Shown here piece after piece: positions 18,314 through 27,700 of a DNA stretch of 64,000 nt. The first letter of the stretch is position 1. Each line of letters begins with the position of its first letter. The notes beneath the pieces are model-generated. The model saw only the letters and a program-made list of their open reading frames with translations. It was not told where the DNA came from and did not search any database. Origin of the DNA: Kineococcus endophyticus (GTDB lineage: Bacteria; Actinomycetota; Actinomycetes; Actinomycetales; Kineococcaceae); assembly GCF_040796495.1 (NCBI RefSeq), contig NZ_JBFNQN010000005.1, positions 62,001 through 126,000 on the forward strand. Direction: 5' to 3'. Both the position numbers and the translations under genes were made by a program.

Positions 18314-18967
18314 TCAGCCCAGGACGGCGGCCGCGGTGCGCAGGTCGGCGACGAGCCCGGCGTAGGCCGCGTCGCGTTCGGTCTCGGGCGTCCGCAGGAC
18401 GGCGGAGGGGTGGATCGTGCCCATGAACGTCTTCTCGCCCCGCGTGGTCGTCAGCGTGAAGACCTGCCCGCGGTGCTTGGTCACGCGGAAGTCCTTCGGC
18501 AGCAACGCCTTGGCCGCCGTCGCTCCGAGGCAGACGATGACGTCGGGGTCGACGACGGCGAGTTCGGCGGCCAGCCACGGCCGGCACGCGGTGACGTGGC
18601 CCTGGTCGGGGGTGGCGTGGATGCGCCGGTTCCCCGGCGCGGTCTGCGTGAAGCGGAAGTGCTTGACGGCGTTGGTGACGTAGGTCGTCGACAGGTCGAT
18701 CCCCGCCTCGGCGACGGCCTTCTGCAGCAACCGCCCGGCGGGCCCGACGAACGGCACCCCGCGCCGGTCCTCCTGGTCGCCCGGCTGCTCCCCGACGAGC
18801 GCGAGGCGGCCGTCGGGGGCGCCGGCGGAGAAGACGACCTGGGTCGCGGGCTCCCAGAGCTCGCACCCGCGGCACGTCGGTGCCGCCTGCCGCAGCGCGT
18901 CCAGGTCCGCCCCCTCCGGGACGAAGGGGGCGGCCCCTGGACGCTCCTCGTTCACCCGTCCTGTCAC
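18314..18967 (-). CDS. udgX: UdgX-type uracil-DNA glycosylase superfamily protein
   Basis: UdgX excises uracil from DNA and stays covalently attached to the abasic site through a histidine. This 217-residue protein has the diagnostic motif GEQPGDQED (59-67) and the R-loop NRRIHATP with the reactive His117, as in the characterised Mycobacterium smegmatis enzyme. Cysteines at 32 and 35 plus later ones could hold the family's iron-sulfur cluster. The C-terminal HPSAVLR motif is present. GTG 18967 is used; GTG 18955 is a close alternative. Ordinary family 4/5 UDGs lack the R-loop, so the call is specific. Confidence 0.9.
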   Translation of the reverse strand: MTGRVNEERPGAAPFVPEGADLDALRQAAPTCRGCELWEPATQVVFSAGAPDGRLALVGEQPGDQEDRRGVPFVGPAGRLLQKAVAEAGIDLSTTYVTNAVKHFRFTQTAPGNRRIHATPDQGHVTACRPWLAAELAVVDPDVIVCLGATAAKALLPKDFRVTKHRGQVFTLTTTRGEKTFMGTIHPSAVLRTPETERDAAYAGLVADLRTAAAVLG

Positions 18968-18986
18968 ACGGCGATCATGCCGCCGC

Positions 18987-21197
18987 TCACGGCGTCGTGC
19001 CCGTCACCGGGGCGGGCACCAGGGCGGCGAAGCTCGCCATCGTGCTCGCGGACAGGGACGGCTCACCACCGAAGACGAGCCCCACCGAGACCGGGCTCAC
19101 GGCGTTCAGGCCGGCCATCGCCGTCTGCGCGGCCGGGTCGAGCTGCGCCCTGGGGGTCAGCAGCAGCGGGGAGTTCAGCGCTCCGAGGGCGGCTGCCCCG
19201 ACGAGGGCGTCGGGCCAGTTCTCCCCCGTGGCCAGGCCGGCGGCGACGACCGGGACGCCCGTCCCGCCCTGGAACTGGGCCGCGACGAGCCGGGCCGTGT
19301 CGTAGCGGTCGGCCCCCGACAGCGCCTGGGCGACGGCCGCACGGGCGGCGACGGTCGGCAGGTCCGCGGCGGCCACCTCGGCCTGACCGCCCACCGGGAC
19401 GGTCCGCGCACCCGTCGGGTCGACGGCCTGCAGGTAGGCCCGGGTGACGGCGGGCAGCGCGGTGCCGTCGGTCAGCATGACCACGCCACCGGTGCGGGCC
19501 GCGAGCGCGGAGACCGCGAGCCCGTCGGGGAAGTTCTGCCCGTTGACGAGGTACACCGGCCCCGGGGCACCCGCGGACAACTCGGCCACCTCGGTCGCGA
19601 TGGCGGCGGCCGTCGCGAACCGGTCGGGACCGGCGAGCCGCTCGACCTGGTAACCGCCGGGCAGGGCGGAGACCGACGCGGAGACCTGGGGGGTCAGCGT
19701 GGTCTCCCCGCCCAGGACGAAGACGGTGCCGCCCGGGGCGAGCACGCGGCTCACCTCGGCGGCGACGTCGGCCGACAGCGCTCCCGACGGCGTGAGCAGG
19801 AGCGGGCCGCCGTTGGCGCTGGCCAGCCGGCCGCCGGCGAGCGCGTCCGCGTACTTCTCCGACGTCGTCAGCACGACCGCGCGCGCGGAGCCGGCCTGCG
19901 GGAACAGCTTGCGGGACACGTCGACGGCGGTCCCGACGCGGTCGGCGCCCGCGTAGCGCGCCGTGCCGGCGGGCGGGGTCGCCGCGAGCTGCACCGGGAA
20001 GAGGACGAAGGTGACCTCGACCGGGGTGACTCCCGCCGCGCTCGTCGCGGACAGGGTGACGACGCTCGTCCCGGCCACGGTCGGGGTGCCGCCGACCGTC
20101 CCGGTGGCCGCGTCGAGGGCGAGGCCGGGCGGCAGCATCCCCGCCGTGACGGCCCACCGCGGGGTGCCGCTGGCGGTGAGCGTCGTGGTGAGCGGCGCCC
20201 CGACCGTCCCGACGACCGTGCGGGTCGCGTCGGTGACGGGGGTGGACCCGGCCGCGGCGACGACGACCGTGAGCGGCTTCCGGTCGCTGCCGGCGGAGTT
20301 CGTGGCGACGAGCGTCACCGTGCTCGTCCCCGGGACCGTGGGGGTTCCGGTGACGACCCCGGTCGCGGCGTCGATGCGCACGCCGGCGGGCAGGGCGCCC
20401 TCGACCGACCACGTGGGCACCGGGACGCCGGTGGCCGTCGCCTCGTAGGCGAAGGGCGTGCCGACGGTCGCGACGAGGGTGGGGGGAGGCGTGATGGACG
20501 GGGCCGTGCGGCTCCCCACCACGACGAGGGTGGCGGTCTGGGCGGCGCTGCCGGCGGAGTTGCGCGCGGTCACCGTGAACACGGACGTCCCGATGGCCGA
20601 CGGAGTGCCGGACAGGACGCCGGTGACGGGGTCCAGCGTCAGGCCCGACGGCAGGGTGCCGCCGACCGACCAGGTCGGCGCCGGGGTCCCGGTGGCGGTG
20701 AACTGGTGGCGGTAGGCCGTGCCGAGGACGACGGCGACGGGCGGGGCGGAGGTGATGACGGGGGCCGCACCGGGCGGCGGCGTCGCCGTCCCGGGCAGGA
20801 CGGTGGCGATGGTGGCGGTCTGGCTGGCCGACCCGGCGCTGTTGGTGGCGGTGACGGTGAACAGGCTCAACGCCACGGTCGAGGTCGGGACGCCCGAGAG
20901 CACACCGGTGACGGGATCGAGCGTCAGGCCCGGGGGCAGCGATCCGCGCACGCTCCAGCGCACGGCGGGGTCGCCCGTCGCCGTGAACGTGTGGCTGAAC
21001 GGGGCTCCGAGGAGAACGACGGACACGGGGGCCGGCGACGTGATCGTGGGCCGGGTCGCGAGAAGCACTGCCCGCGGAGGCGTCTCGGCGGCGGACGCCG
21101 GTGCGGCGGCGGCCAGCCCGAGGGGGACGGCGAGGGCGAACGGCAGGGCCGTGGCGAGGACACGGCTCGCCGCGCGGCGGCGGTGAGGTGTGGTCAC
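18987..21197 (-). CDS. Secreted protein with Ig-like (He_PIG) domains and cell-wall-binding repeats
   Basis: This is an exported surface protein of about 736 residues. A signal peptide (RRR, then a hydrophobic stretch, cleavage after APASA) is followed by four putative Ig-like domains, each ending in a motif of the LPPGLTLDPVTGVLSGTPT type, and then three C-terminal cell-wall-binding type 2 repeats (RYAGADRVGTA, RLAGPDRFATA, ALSGADRYDTA). The last anchor proteins non-covalently to wall polymers. It probably contributes to adhesion or envelope structure. I take GTG 21197, which yields a compact signal peptide; GTG 21227 would add 10 residues and places the TATCTAGATA palindrome within the coding region. 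Confidence 0.87.
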   Translation of the reverse strand: MTTPHRRRAASRVLATALPFALAVPLGLAAAAPASAAETPPRAVLLATRPTITSPAPVSVVLLGAPFSHTFTATGDPAVRWSVRGSLPPGLTLDPVTGVLSGVPTSTVALSLFTVTATNSAGSASQTATIATVLPGTATPPPGAAPVITSAPPVAVVLGTAYRHQFTATGTPAPTWSVGGTLPSGLTLDPVTGVLSGTPSAIGTSVFTVTARNSAGSAAQTATLVVVGSRTAPSITPPPTLVATVGTPFAYEATATGVPVPTWSVEGALPAGVRIDAATGVVTGTPTVPGTSTVTLVATNSAGSDRKPLTVVVAAAGSTPVTDATRTVVGTVGAPLTTTLTASGTPRWAVTAGMLPPGLALDAATGTVGGTPTVAGTSVVTLSATSAAGVTPVEVTFVLFPVQLAATPPAGTARYAGADRVGTAVDVSRKLFPQAGSARAVVLTTSEKYADALAGGRLASANGGPLLLTPSGALSADVAAEVSRVLAPGGTVFVLGGETTLTPQVSASVSALPGGYQVERLAGPDRFATAAAIATEVAELSAGAPGPVYLVNGQNFPDGLAVSALAARTGGVVMLTDGTALPAVTRAYLQAVDPTGARTVPVGGQAEVAAADLPTVAARAAVAQALSGADRYDTARLVAAQFQGGTGVPVVAAGLATGENWPDALVGAAALGALNSPLLLTPRAQLDPAAQTAMAGLNAVSPVSVGLVFGGEPSLSASTMASFAALVPAPVTGTTP

Positions 21198-21208
21198 GTC
21201 ACCGACGG

Positions 21209-21218
21209 TATCTAGATA
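21209..21218. promoter_or_regulatory. TATCTAGATA palindrome upstream of the surface-protein gene
   Basis: This AT-rich 10-bp perfect palindrome lies 12 bp upstream of GTG 21197, in a GC-rich setting and between PfkB and the surface protein gene. It may be part of a -10 region or a repressor site. On the minus strand CTGACA-N17-TACCGT surrounds it and would give a transcript with a very short leader. Confidence 0.4.
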
Positions 21219-21233
21219 TACACGCACTGTCAG

Positions 21234-22319
21234 CTAGATGCTTCGGGGTCCCCCGTTCGGCAGGTCGTTGCCGACCGCGAGGGTCGCGGTGGCCCGGCGG
21301 ACTGCCCGGTCCGTCCCGCTCGGGTGGGCCGCGAGGACGCCGTCGAGGAACCCGTACTGCACGACCAGCTGCGCCGTCGCGGACGGCCGCGGCCCCCGTC
21401 GCAGGTGCGACCACCAGTCGGCGATGTCCCCCCACCCCGGCGCCGAGAGCGACCCGCCGAACTGCTGCACCGACAACCCCGCGCAGAGATTCGCGAAGGA
21501 CAGCCGGTCCGCCAGGCCCCAGCCGGCGAGCGTCCCGGTGAGGAACCCGGCCCCGAACACGTCCCCGGCGCCCGTGGCGTCGAGGGCGTCCAGCCGCAGG
21601 CCCGGCACGTGGGCCTGCTCCCCCGTCCCCGCGTCGACGGCCAGCGCCCCGTCGGGTCCGCACGTCACGACCGCGACGGGGACCCGTTCGGCGAGGGCCG
21701 CGACCGCCGCCGCCGCGTCGTCCGTGCGCGTGTAGCGCATGGCCTCGACGTGGTTGGGCAGGAACGCGTGGCAGTGCTCCAGACCGGCGAGGACGTCGGG
21801 GTTCCACTGCGTCGAGGCGTCCCAGCCGACGTCGGCGAAGACGAGGGAACCCTGCTCGCGCGCCCGCAGGACCCACGGCTGCGGGACGGCCGCCAGGTGC
21901 ACGAGGGCGGCACGCGCCGCGGGCACCTCGGTGGGTTCGTCGACGGGCGCGGGGTGCTCGTGGGTGACCATCGCGCGGTCCCCGCCGTAGGCCAGCGACA
22001 CCGTGACGGGCGAGTGCCAGTCCTGCACCCGGTAGGACGTCGAGAGGTCGACGCCCTCCTGCTCCCCCAGCGTCCGCCAGCAGAACTCCCCGTACGCGTC
22101 GGTGCTGAACGCCGCCGACAACGACGTCGACAACCCCAGCCGCGAGGCCGCCACGGCCATGTTCGCGATGCCGCCCGGGCACGACCCCATGCCCGACGTC
22201 CAGACCTCGGTGCCCAGCCGCGGTTCGGAGTCCAGCCCCGTCATGACGATGTCGAGGAACACCGTCCCGCGGACGTGCACGTCGAACGCGGGGACGCCGG
22301 CGACGGGATTCGCTTCCAC
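21234..22319 (-). CDS. PfkB family carbohydrate kinase
   Basis: This 361-residue ribokinase-fold enzyme phosphorylates a sugar or nucleoside. It has the N-terminal substrate motif GGIANMAVAASRLGL (near residue 48) and the C-terminal LDATGAGDVFGAGFLTG signature with the catalytic Asp. A DSEPRLGTEVW segment and the GYGDRAMV-like lid region are also present. The substrate cannot be assigned, since no transporter or other sugar gene adjoins it. The stop is 36 bp before the surface-protein start. It is divergent from the aldo-keto reductase, with 51 bp between the start codons. Confidence 0.88.
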   Translation of the reverse strand: MEANPVAGVPAFDVHVRGTVFLDIVMTGLDSEPRLGTEVWTSGMGSCPGGIANMAVAASRLGLSTSLSAAFSTDAYGEFCWRTLGEQEGVDLSTSYRVQDWHSPVTVSLAYGGDRAMVTHEHPAPVDEPTEVPAARAALVHLAAVPQPWVLRAREQGSLVFADVGWDASTQWNPDVLAGLEHCHAFLPNHVEAMRYTRTDDAAAAVAALAERVPVAVVTCGPDGALAVDAGTGEQAHVPGLRLDALDATGAGDVFGAGFLTGTLAGWGLADRLSFANLCAGLSVQQFGGSLSAPGWGDIADWWSHLRRGPRPSATAQLVVQYGFLDGVLAAHPSGTDRAVRRATATLAVGNDLPNGGPRSI

Positions 22320-22370
22320 CCCCGCATGGTGTCAGGGGCGCTCGGGCCGGACCAGGGGCAGGATGCGCCC

Positions 22371-23405
22371 ATGGAGTACAGAACCCTGGGCAACAGCGGA
22401 ACCTCGGTGTCGAACCTCGCGCTCGGCACCATGACCTTCGGCAGCGAGAGCGACCGCGACGTCTCCTTCGAGCAGCTCGACACGTTCCTGGCCGCCGGCG
22501 GAACCCTCGTCGACACCGCCGACGTCTACAGCGGCGGTGTCTCCGAGGAGATCATCGGCGCCTGGCTCGCCGACCGTCCGGCCGACGTCACCGAGCGCGT
22601 GGTGCTGGCGACCAAGGGCCGGTTCCCCACCTCGCAGGAACCCAACGGCGTCGGCCTGTCCCGCCGGCACCTGACCCGCGCGCTCGACGCGTCGCTGCGC
22701 CGTCTCGGCGTCGAGGCCGTCGACCTCTACCAGGTCCACGCGTGGGACCCGTGGACCCCGCTGGAGGAGACCCTGGCGACGCTCGACTCCTTCGTCCGGG
22801 CGGGCAAGGTCCACCACGTCGGGTTGTCGAACTTCACCGGGTGGCAACTGCAGAAGGCCGTCGACGTCGCCGACGCCGGCGGGTACTCCCCGCCCGTCAC
22901 GTTGCAGCCGCAGTACAACCTGCTGGTGCGCGAGATCGAGTGGGAGATCGTCCCCGCGGCGGAGGAGAACGGCCTCGGGCTGCTGCCGTGGTCGCCCTTG
23001 GGCGGCGGGTGGTTGTCGGGCAAGTACACCCGGGACACGACGCCGACGGGAGCGACCCGGCTCGGGGAGAACCCCGACCGCGGGGTCGAGGCGTACGCCA
23101 AGCGGAACGCGCAGGAACGCACGTGGGCCGTCGTCGACGCCGTCCAGAGCGTCGCGGAACAGCGGGGCGTGCCGATGGCGCAGATCGCCCTGGCGTGGTT
23201 GTCGGCGCAACCCGCCGTGAGTTCGGTCATCCTCGGGGCGCGCACGACGCAGCAGCTGACCGAGAACCTCGGAGCGGCGGACCTGGAACTCGAAGCGGCC
23301 GAACTCGCGGCCCTGGACGAGGCGAGCGACCCCGAACCCGCCGACTACCCGTACGGCGGGCCGGGGTCGACCCAGCGTTCTCGCAAGCTCACCGGCGGGC
23401 GCTGA
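22371..23405 (+). CDS. Aldo/keto reductase
   Basis: This 344-residue NADPH-dependent oxidoreductase has a TIM-barrel fold. It starts MEYRTLGNSGTSVSNLALGTM and carries the catalytic Asp/Tyr in DTADVYSGG, the catalytic Lys in LATKGRF, and the His in YQVHAWD. C-terminal cofactor residues are in SSVILGARTTQQLTENLGA. It resembles the YajO/Tas-like subgroup. The physiological substrate is unknown. A CAGGAT hexamer is 6 nt before the ATG; no Shine-Dalgarno sequence is visible. Confidence 0.92.
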   Translation: MEYRTLGNSGTSVSNLALGTMTFGSESDRDVSFEQLDTFLAAGGTLVDTADVYSGGVSEEIIGAWLADRPADVTERVVLATKGRFPTSQEPNGVGLSRRHLTRALDASLRRLGVEAVDLYQVHAWDPWTPLEETLATLDSFVRAGKVHHVGLSNFTGWQLQKAVDVADAGGYSPPVTLQPQYNLLVREIEWEIVPAAEENGLGLLPWSPLGGGWLSGKYTRDTTPTGATRLGENPDRGVEAYAKRNAQERTWAVVDAVQSVAEQRGVPMAQIALAWLSAQPAVSSVILGARTTQQLTENLGAADLELEAAELAALDEASDPEPADYPYGGPGSTQRSRKLTGGR

Positions 23406-23422
23406 CCCGACGGCCCGGATAC

Positions 23423-23614
23423 CTAGTCGGCCGGCGCCTGCTGCCCCTGCTCCCCGGGGTGGCGGGCGTCGTCCGCTTCGTGCGCCGCGGGGAGGTCCTG
23501 CCAGCCCTGGTGGGCCTCCTCGGCGAGTCGCTTCGAGTTCTCGAGGTGTTCCACGGCCGACGCGGGTCCGTCCTGCCCGCCCGCCTCGTCCGTCGATCCC
23601 GTCTGCTCGCTCAC
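23423..23614 (-). CDS. Hypothetical small hydrophilic protein
   Basis: I do not recognise this 63-residue acidic, Gln/Asp/Gly-rich protein (central part SAVEHLENSKRLAEEAHQGWQDL). It has no cysteine and no membrane segment, and the middle third could form one helix. A good GGAGGAG lies 6 nt before GTG 23614, and the gene follows the BrkB-type gene by 13 bp, so it is probably the second gene of that operon. It may be an intrinsically disordered stress protein, but nothing confirms this. Confidence 0.65.
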   Translation of the reverse strand: MSEQTGSTDEAGGQDGPASAVEHLENSKRLAEEAHQGWQDLPAAHEADDARHPGEQGQQAPAD

Positions 23615-23627
23615 GTCGTCTCCTCCC

Positions 23628-24638
23628 TCACCGCTCGCGCGGTTTGTCGTCCGCGGCGACGGCGTCGCGCCGTCCCATCGGTTCGGTCGGGCCGACGGTC
23701 GTGTCCTCGTCCGTCTGCTTCTCGGACTCGGCGTTGACCTCGGCACCCAGCAGGATCGCGTAGCTCGTCAGCCACAGCCACATGAGCAGGATGACGACAC
23801 CGGCCATCGCGCCGTAGTTCTTGGCGTAGGAGGAGTCCCCGGCCACGGTGACGTAGATCGAGAACCCGGCGGAGACGACGAGCCACAGGACGGTCGCGAC
23901 CCCGGCGCCGACCGACACCCACTTCACCTTCGGGGCGTCGCGGTCCGGCGCCAGGCGGTACACGACGGCGAGGGCCACGACGATGAGGCCGAGCAGCAGG
24001 ACCCACCGCAGGACGTTGACCACCACGCTGACCGCACCACCGGCGCCGAGCGCGCTGACGAGGACGGGCACCACCCCGATGAACGCGATGGCCAGCAGCA
24101 TGAAGAGGATCGCGCCGACCGTCAGCAGCAGGGCCGTCCCCTTGCGCTTGACCAAACCCCGGGTCTCCTTCTCGTCGTAGGCGAGGTTCGTGGCCGCCAT
24201 GAGGTTCTCGACGCCGCTGGAGGCGCTCCACAGGGCCAGCAGGATCGCGACCACCGCGGTGATGCCGGCGGCCGACTTGCCGCCGGCGACCTGACCGACC
24301 TGGTCGGTCACCAACGTCCGGGCCGCTTCCGGAATGGCCTCGATCCCGTTGATCTGGTCGACGATCGTCTGGGTGTTCCCGAAGATCCCCCAGACGAGGA
24401 ACGCCGCGGTCAGCGCCGGGAAGATCGCCAGGAACGCCTTGAACGCCACCCCGGCCGCCAGCAGCGGCACCTGGTCTTCCTTGGCCTCGGCCCACGCCCG
24501 CTTGGTCACGGCGAGCCAACCCCTCCGCGGGATCTGCTGCGGCGACTCGGCCCGCTCCCCCCGGTCGCCGTGGTCCCCGTGGTGGACGGAGAGCCGTCCG
24601 GAGGTCTCGTCACGCTGCGTCGTCTTGCTCCTGCTCAT
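23628..24638 (-). CDS. YihY/BrkB family inner-membrane protein
   Basis: This 336-residue protein has a hydrophilic N-terminus of about 45 residues and then six membrane helices. Family features are LLAAGVAFKAFLAIFPALTA (about 59-78), ALWSASSGVENLMAATNLAYDEKETRG, and the last helix pair with YGAMAGVVILLMWLWLTSYAILLGAEVNAE. The family was long mis-called ribonuclease BN; its function is unsettled. The C-terminal tail is charged and cytoplasmic. It is followed after 13 bp by a small hypothetical gene. Confidence 0.9.
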   Translation of the reverse strand: MSRSKTTQRDETSGRLSVHHGDHGDRGERAESPQQIPRRGWLAVTKRAWAEAKEDQVPLLAAGVAFKAFLAIFPALTAAFLVWGIFGNTQTIVDQINGIEAIPEAARTLVTDQVGQVAGGKSAAGITAVVAILLALWSASSGVENLMAATNLAYDEKETRGLVKRKGTALLLTVGAILFMLLAIAFIGVVPVLVSALGAGGAVSVVVNVLRWVLLLGLIVVALAVVYRLAPDRDAPKVKWVSVGAGVATVLWLVVSAGFSIYVTVAGDSSYAKNYGAMAGVVILLMWLWLTSYAILLGAEVNAESEKQTDEDTTVGPTEPMGRRDAVAADDKPRER

Positions 24639-24726
24639 GGATCACAGCGTGCTCCGGTCCGGCCCCTCCTGCACGCGGACCCGAAAGTGCGGGGCACGCC
24701 GTTTCGACGGCCCGCCACGGGGTAGG

Positions 24727-27700
24727 TCACGCCGTTGCGGCACGACCGGCGACGAACGACGCCCAGAGCGCGGCGTAGACGCCGCCGGCCGCCAGGAGTT
24801 CGTCGTGGGCACCCTGTTCCACGACCCGGCCCCGGTCGAGGACGACGATGCGGTCCGCTCGCGCCGCCGTCGACAGCCGGTGGGCGACGACGATCGTGGT
24901 GCGCCGGCTCGCCGCGGCGTCGCTGGCCGCGGCGATGGCCGCCTCCGCGGCGGGGTCCAGCGCGGCCGTGGCCTCGTCGAGCAGCAGCACGTCCGGGTCG
25001 ACGAGTTCGGCGCGGGCCAGGGCGACGAGCTGGCGCTGCCCCGTCGACAGGTTCCGGCCCCGCTCCCCCACGACGAAGCCGTAGCCGCCCGGCAGCGCGG
25101 CGATCGCGGCGTCGGCCCCCACCGCGGCCGCGGCGGCCCGCACCTGCTCGGGCGTGGCGTCGGGCCGGGCGTAGGCGATGGCCTCCTCGACGGTCCCGTC
25201 GAACAGGTACGCCTCCTGCGGCACGACGCCGAGCCGCTGCCGGTACCCCGCGAGGTCGAGGTCGCGCACGTCGGTGCCGTCGACGAGCACCCGGCCGGCG
25301 GTGGGGTCGTAGAACCGCGCCACGAGCTTGACGACCGTCGACTTGCCGGCGCCCGTCTCCCCCACGAGGGCGACGGTCTCCCCGGCGCGCACGTGGAGGT
25401 CGACGCCGGCGATCGCGGGCCGCTCGGTGCCCTGGTAGCGGAACTCGACGCCCTCGAGGCGGACGTCGCCGCGCAGCCGCCCGACCGGGGCCGCGCCGGC
25501 CACCGCGGGCACGGTCGTCGGCGTGCGCAGGAGGTCGCGGATGCGGCGCAGGCCGACCGCTGCCTGCTGGTACCCGTCGAAGACCTGTGACAACTGCTGC
25601 ACCGGGGCGAAGAACAGGTCGACGTACAGCAGGAACGCCACGAGCACCCCCACCGCGATCCGGCCGTCGCGGACCATCGCCCCGCCCGCCACGAGGACGA
25701 GCGCCGCGGTGGCCTCGTTGAGGAACTGCACGAACGGGAAGTACGTGGCGATGTACCGCTGGGCCCGCAGCCGCGACTGCCGGTAGGCCCACCCCCGCTC
25801 GCGGAAGCCCTCGGCGTCCTGGTCGGTGCGGACGAACGCCTGGCTGACGCGCACACCCGCGACGGACTCCTGGAACCGGCTGTTGACGGCGCTGACGCGT
25901 TCGCGGGCCTCGACGTAGGCCGGCCGCGACCGCGAGCGGAACAGGAGCGTGGCGACGACGAGCACCGGCAGCACCGCCAGGACGACCACGGCCAGCTCCG
26001 GTTCCAGCAGCAACATCGCCACGAAGACGCCGACCAGGGACAGCAGGCTGACGAGGGTCTGCGCGACGCCGCTCTGCAGGAGCTGCGAGAGCGCGTCGAC
26101 GTCCGTCGTCATCCGCGTCATGATGCGGCCGGCCTGCTCGCGCTCGTAGTAGTCCAGGCCCAGCCGCTGCAGCTGGGCGAACGTCTTGAGCCGCAACGTG
26201 AAGAGCAGGCGCTCCCCGGTGCGCCCCGTGACCCGGCCCTGGCCGACGGTGACGAGCCAGTCCAGGGCGACCACGACCGCGGCGATCCCCGAGGCGACGA
26301 GCAGCGCCCGCAGGTCCTGCCGGGCCACCCCGTCGTCGAGCCCGGACCGGACGAGCTGGGGCAGCACGAGCTGGGCCAGGGCGTCACCGGCGACCAGGAG
26401 CATGCCCGCCACCAGCGCCCACCGGAACGGGCGCAGGAGACGGCCGAGGGAGAACCGCGGGTCCTGCCGCTCGACGTCGGCCACGTCCACGTCGGGTGAG
26501 ACGTCGAGGGCCGGGAGGGCCGCGATCCGGCGGGCCAGCTCGGGCGCGACGGGCAGACCGCCGGCCGCGGGGGCGGACGTCCTGCCGGCGCCGGCGGACC
26601 CGCCCGTGCCCCCGAGGTCCCGACCCGCGGGCCGGTCGGGACGCCGGGGCGCGGGCACCGGTCCCCGCGCCTCGTCGGGACCGGTGTCGAACAGCCGCTG
26701 GAACACCGGGCAGCGCGCGGCGAGCTCGGCCTCGGTCCCGCTGTCGACGACCCGGCCGCCGTCGAGGACGACGATCCGGTCGGCCAGCCGCAGCGTGGAG
26801 CGGCGGTGGGCCACGAGCAGGACGGTCTGCCCCGCCGGTCGTTGCGTGGCCAGGGCCGACAGGATCCGCTGCTCGACCGTCGGGTCGACGGCCGACGTCG
26901 CGTCGTCGAGCACCAGCACGCGGGGGGCGGCGACGAGGGCGCGGGCCAGGCCGATGCGCTGGCGCTGCCCGCCGGACAGCGTCAGCCCCTGCTCGCCGAC
27001 GAGGGAGTCCCAGCCGTGGTCGAGGTCGTCGACGAAGCCGTCGGCCGCGGCGGTGCGCAGCGCCGCCCGCAGGACCTCCTCGTCCGCGTCGGGCACGGGG
27101 TAGGCGACGTTGGCGCGGACGGTGTCGGAGAACAGGAACGTCTCCTCGAAGACCATGCCGACCGCCCGGCGCAGGTCCTGCGGGTCCAGGTCCCGCACGT
27201 CGACACCGCCGACCTCGACGCTGCCGGCGTCGACGTCGTGGAAGCGGTCGAGCAGGGCCGTGAGCGTCGACTTGCCCGATCCGGCCGTCCCCACGACCGC
27301 CAGCGTCCCGCCGGCGGGGACCTCGAGGTCGACGTCGCGCAGCACGGGGCGGTCGGGCGCGTGCGCGAACCCGACCCCGCGGAAGCGGACGCCCAGCGGG
27401 CCGTCGGGCAGCGGGGTGGCGGGCGTGCGCCGCGGCGCGAGCACGGTGGGCCGGGTGTCGACGACCTGCAGCACCCGCTCGACCCCCGCGCGGGCCTGCT
27501 GCCCGATCGTCAGCAGACCGGCCAGCTGGCGCACCGGCGAGACCATGCTGCCGAGGTAGGTGGAGAAGGCGAGGAACGTGCCGACCGTCAGGTGCCCGGT
27601 GAGGGCGAGCCAGCCACCGAACAGCAGCACCCCGACCTGGCCGAGGGCCGGGACCGCCTGCAGCGCAGGGCCGTAGCGGGAGTTGTAGCGCACGACGCGC

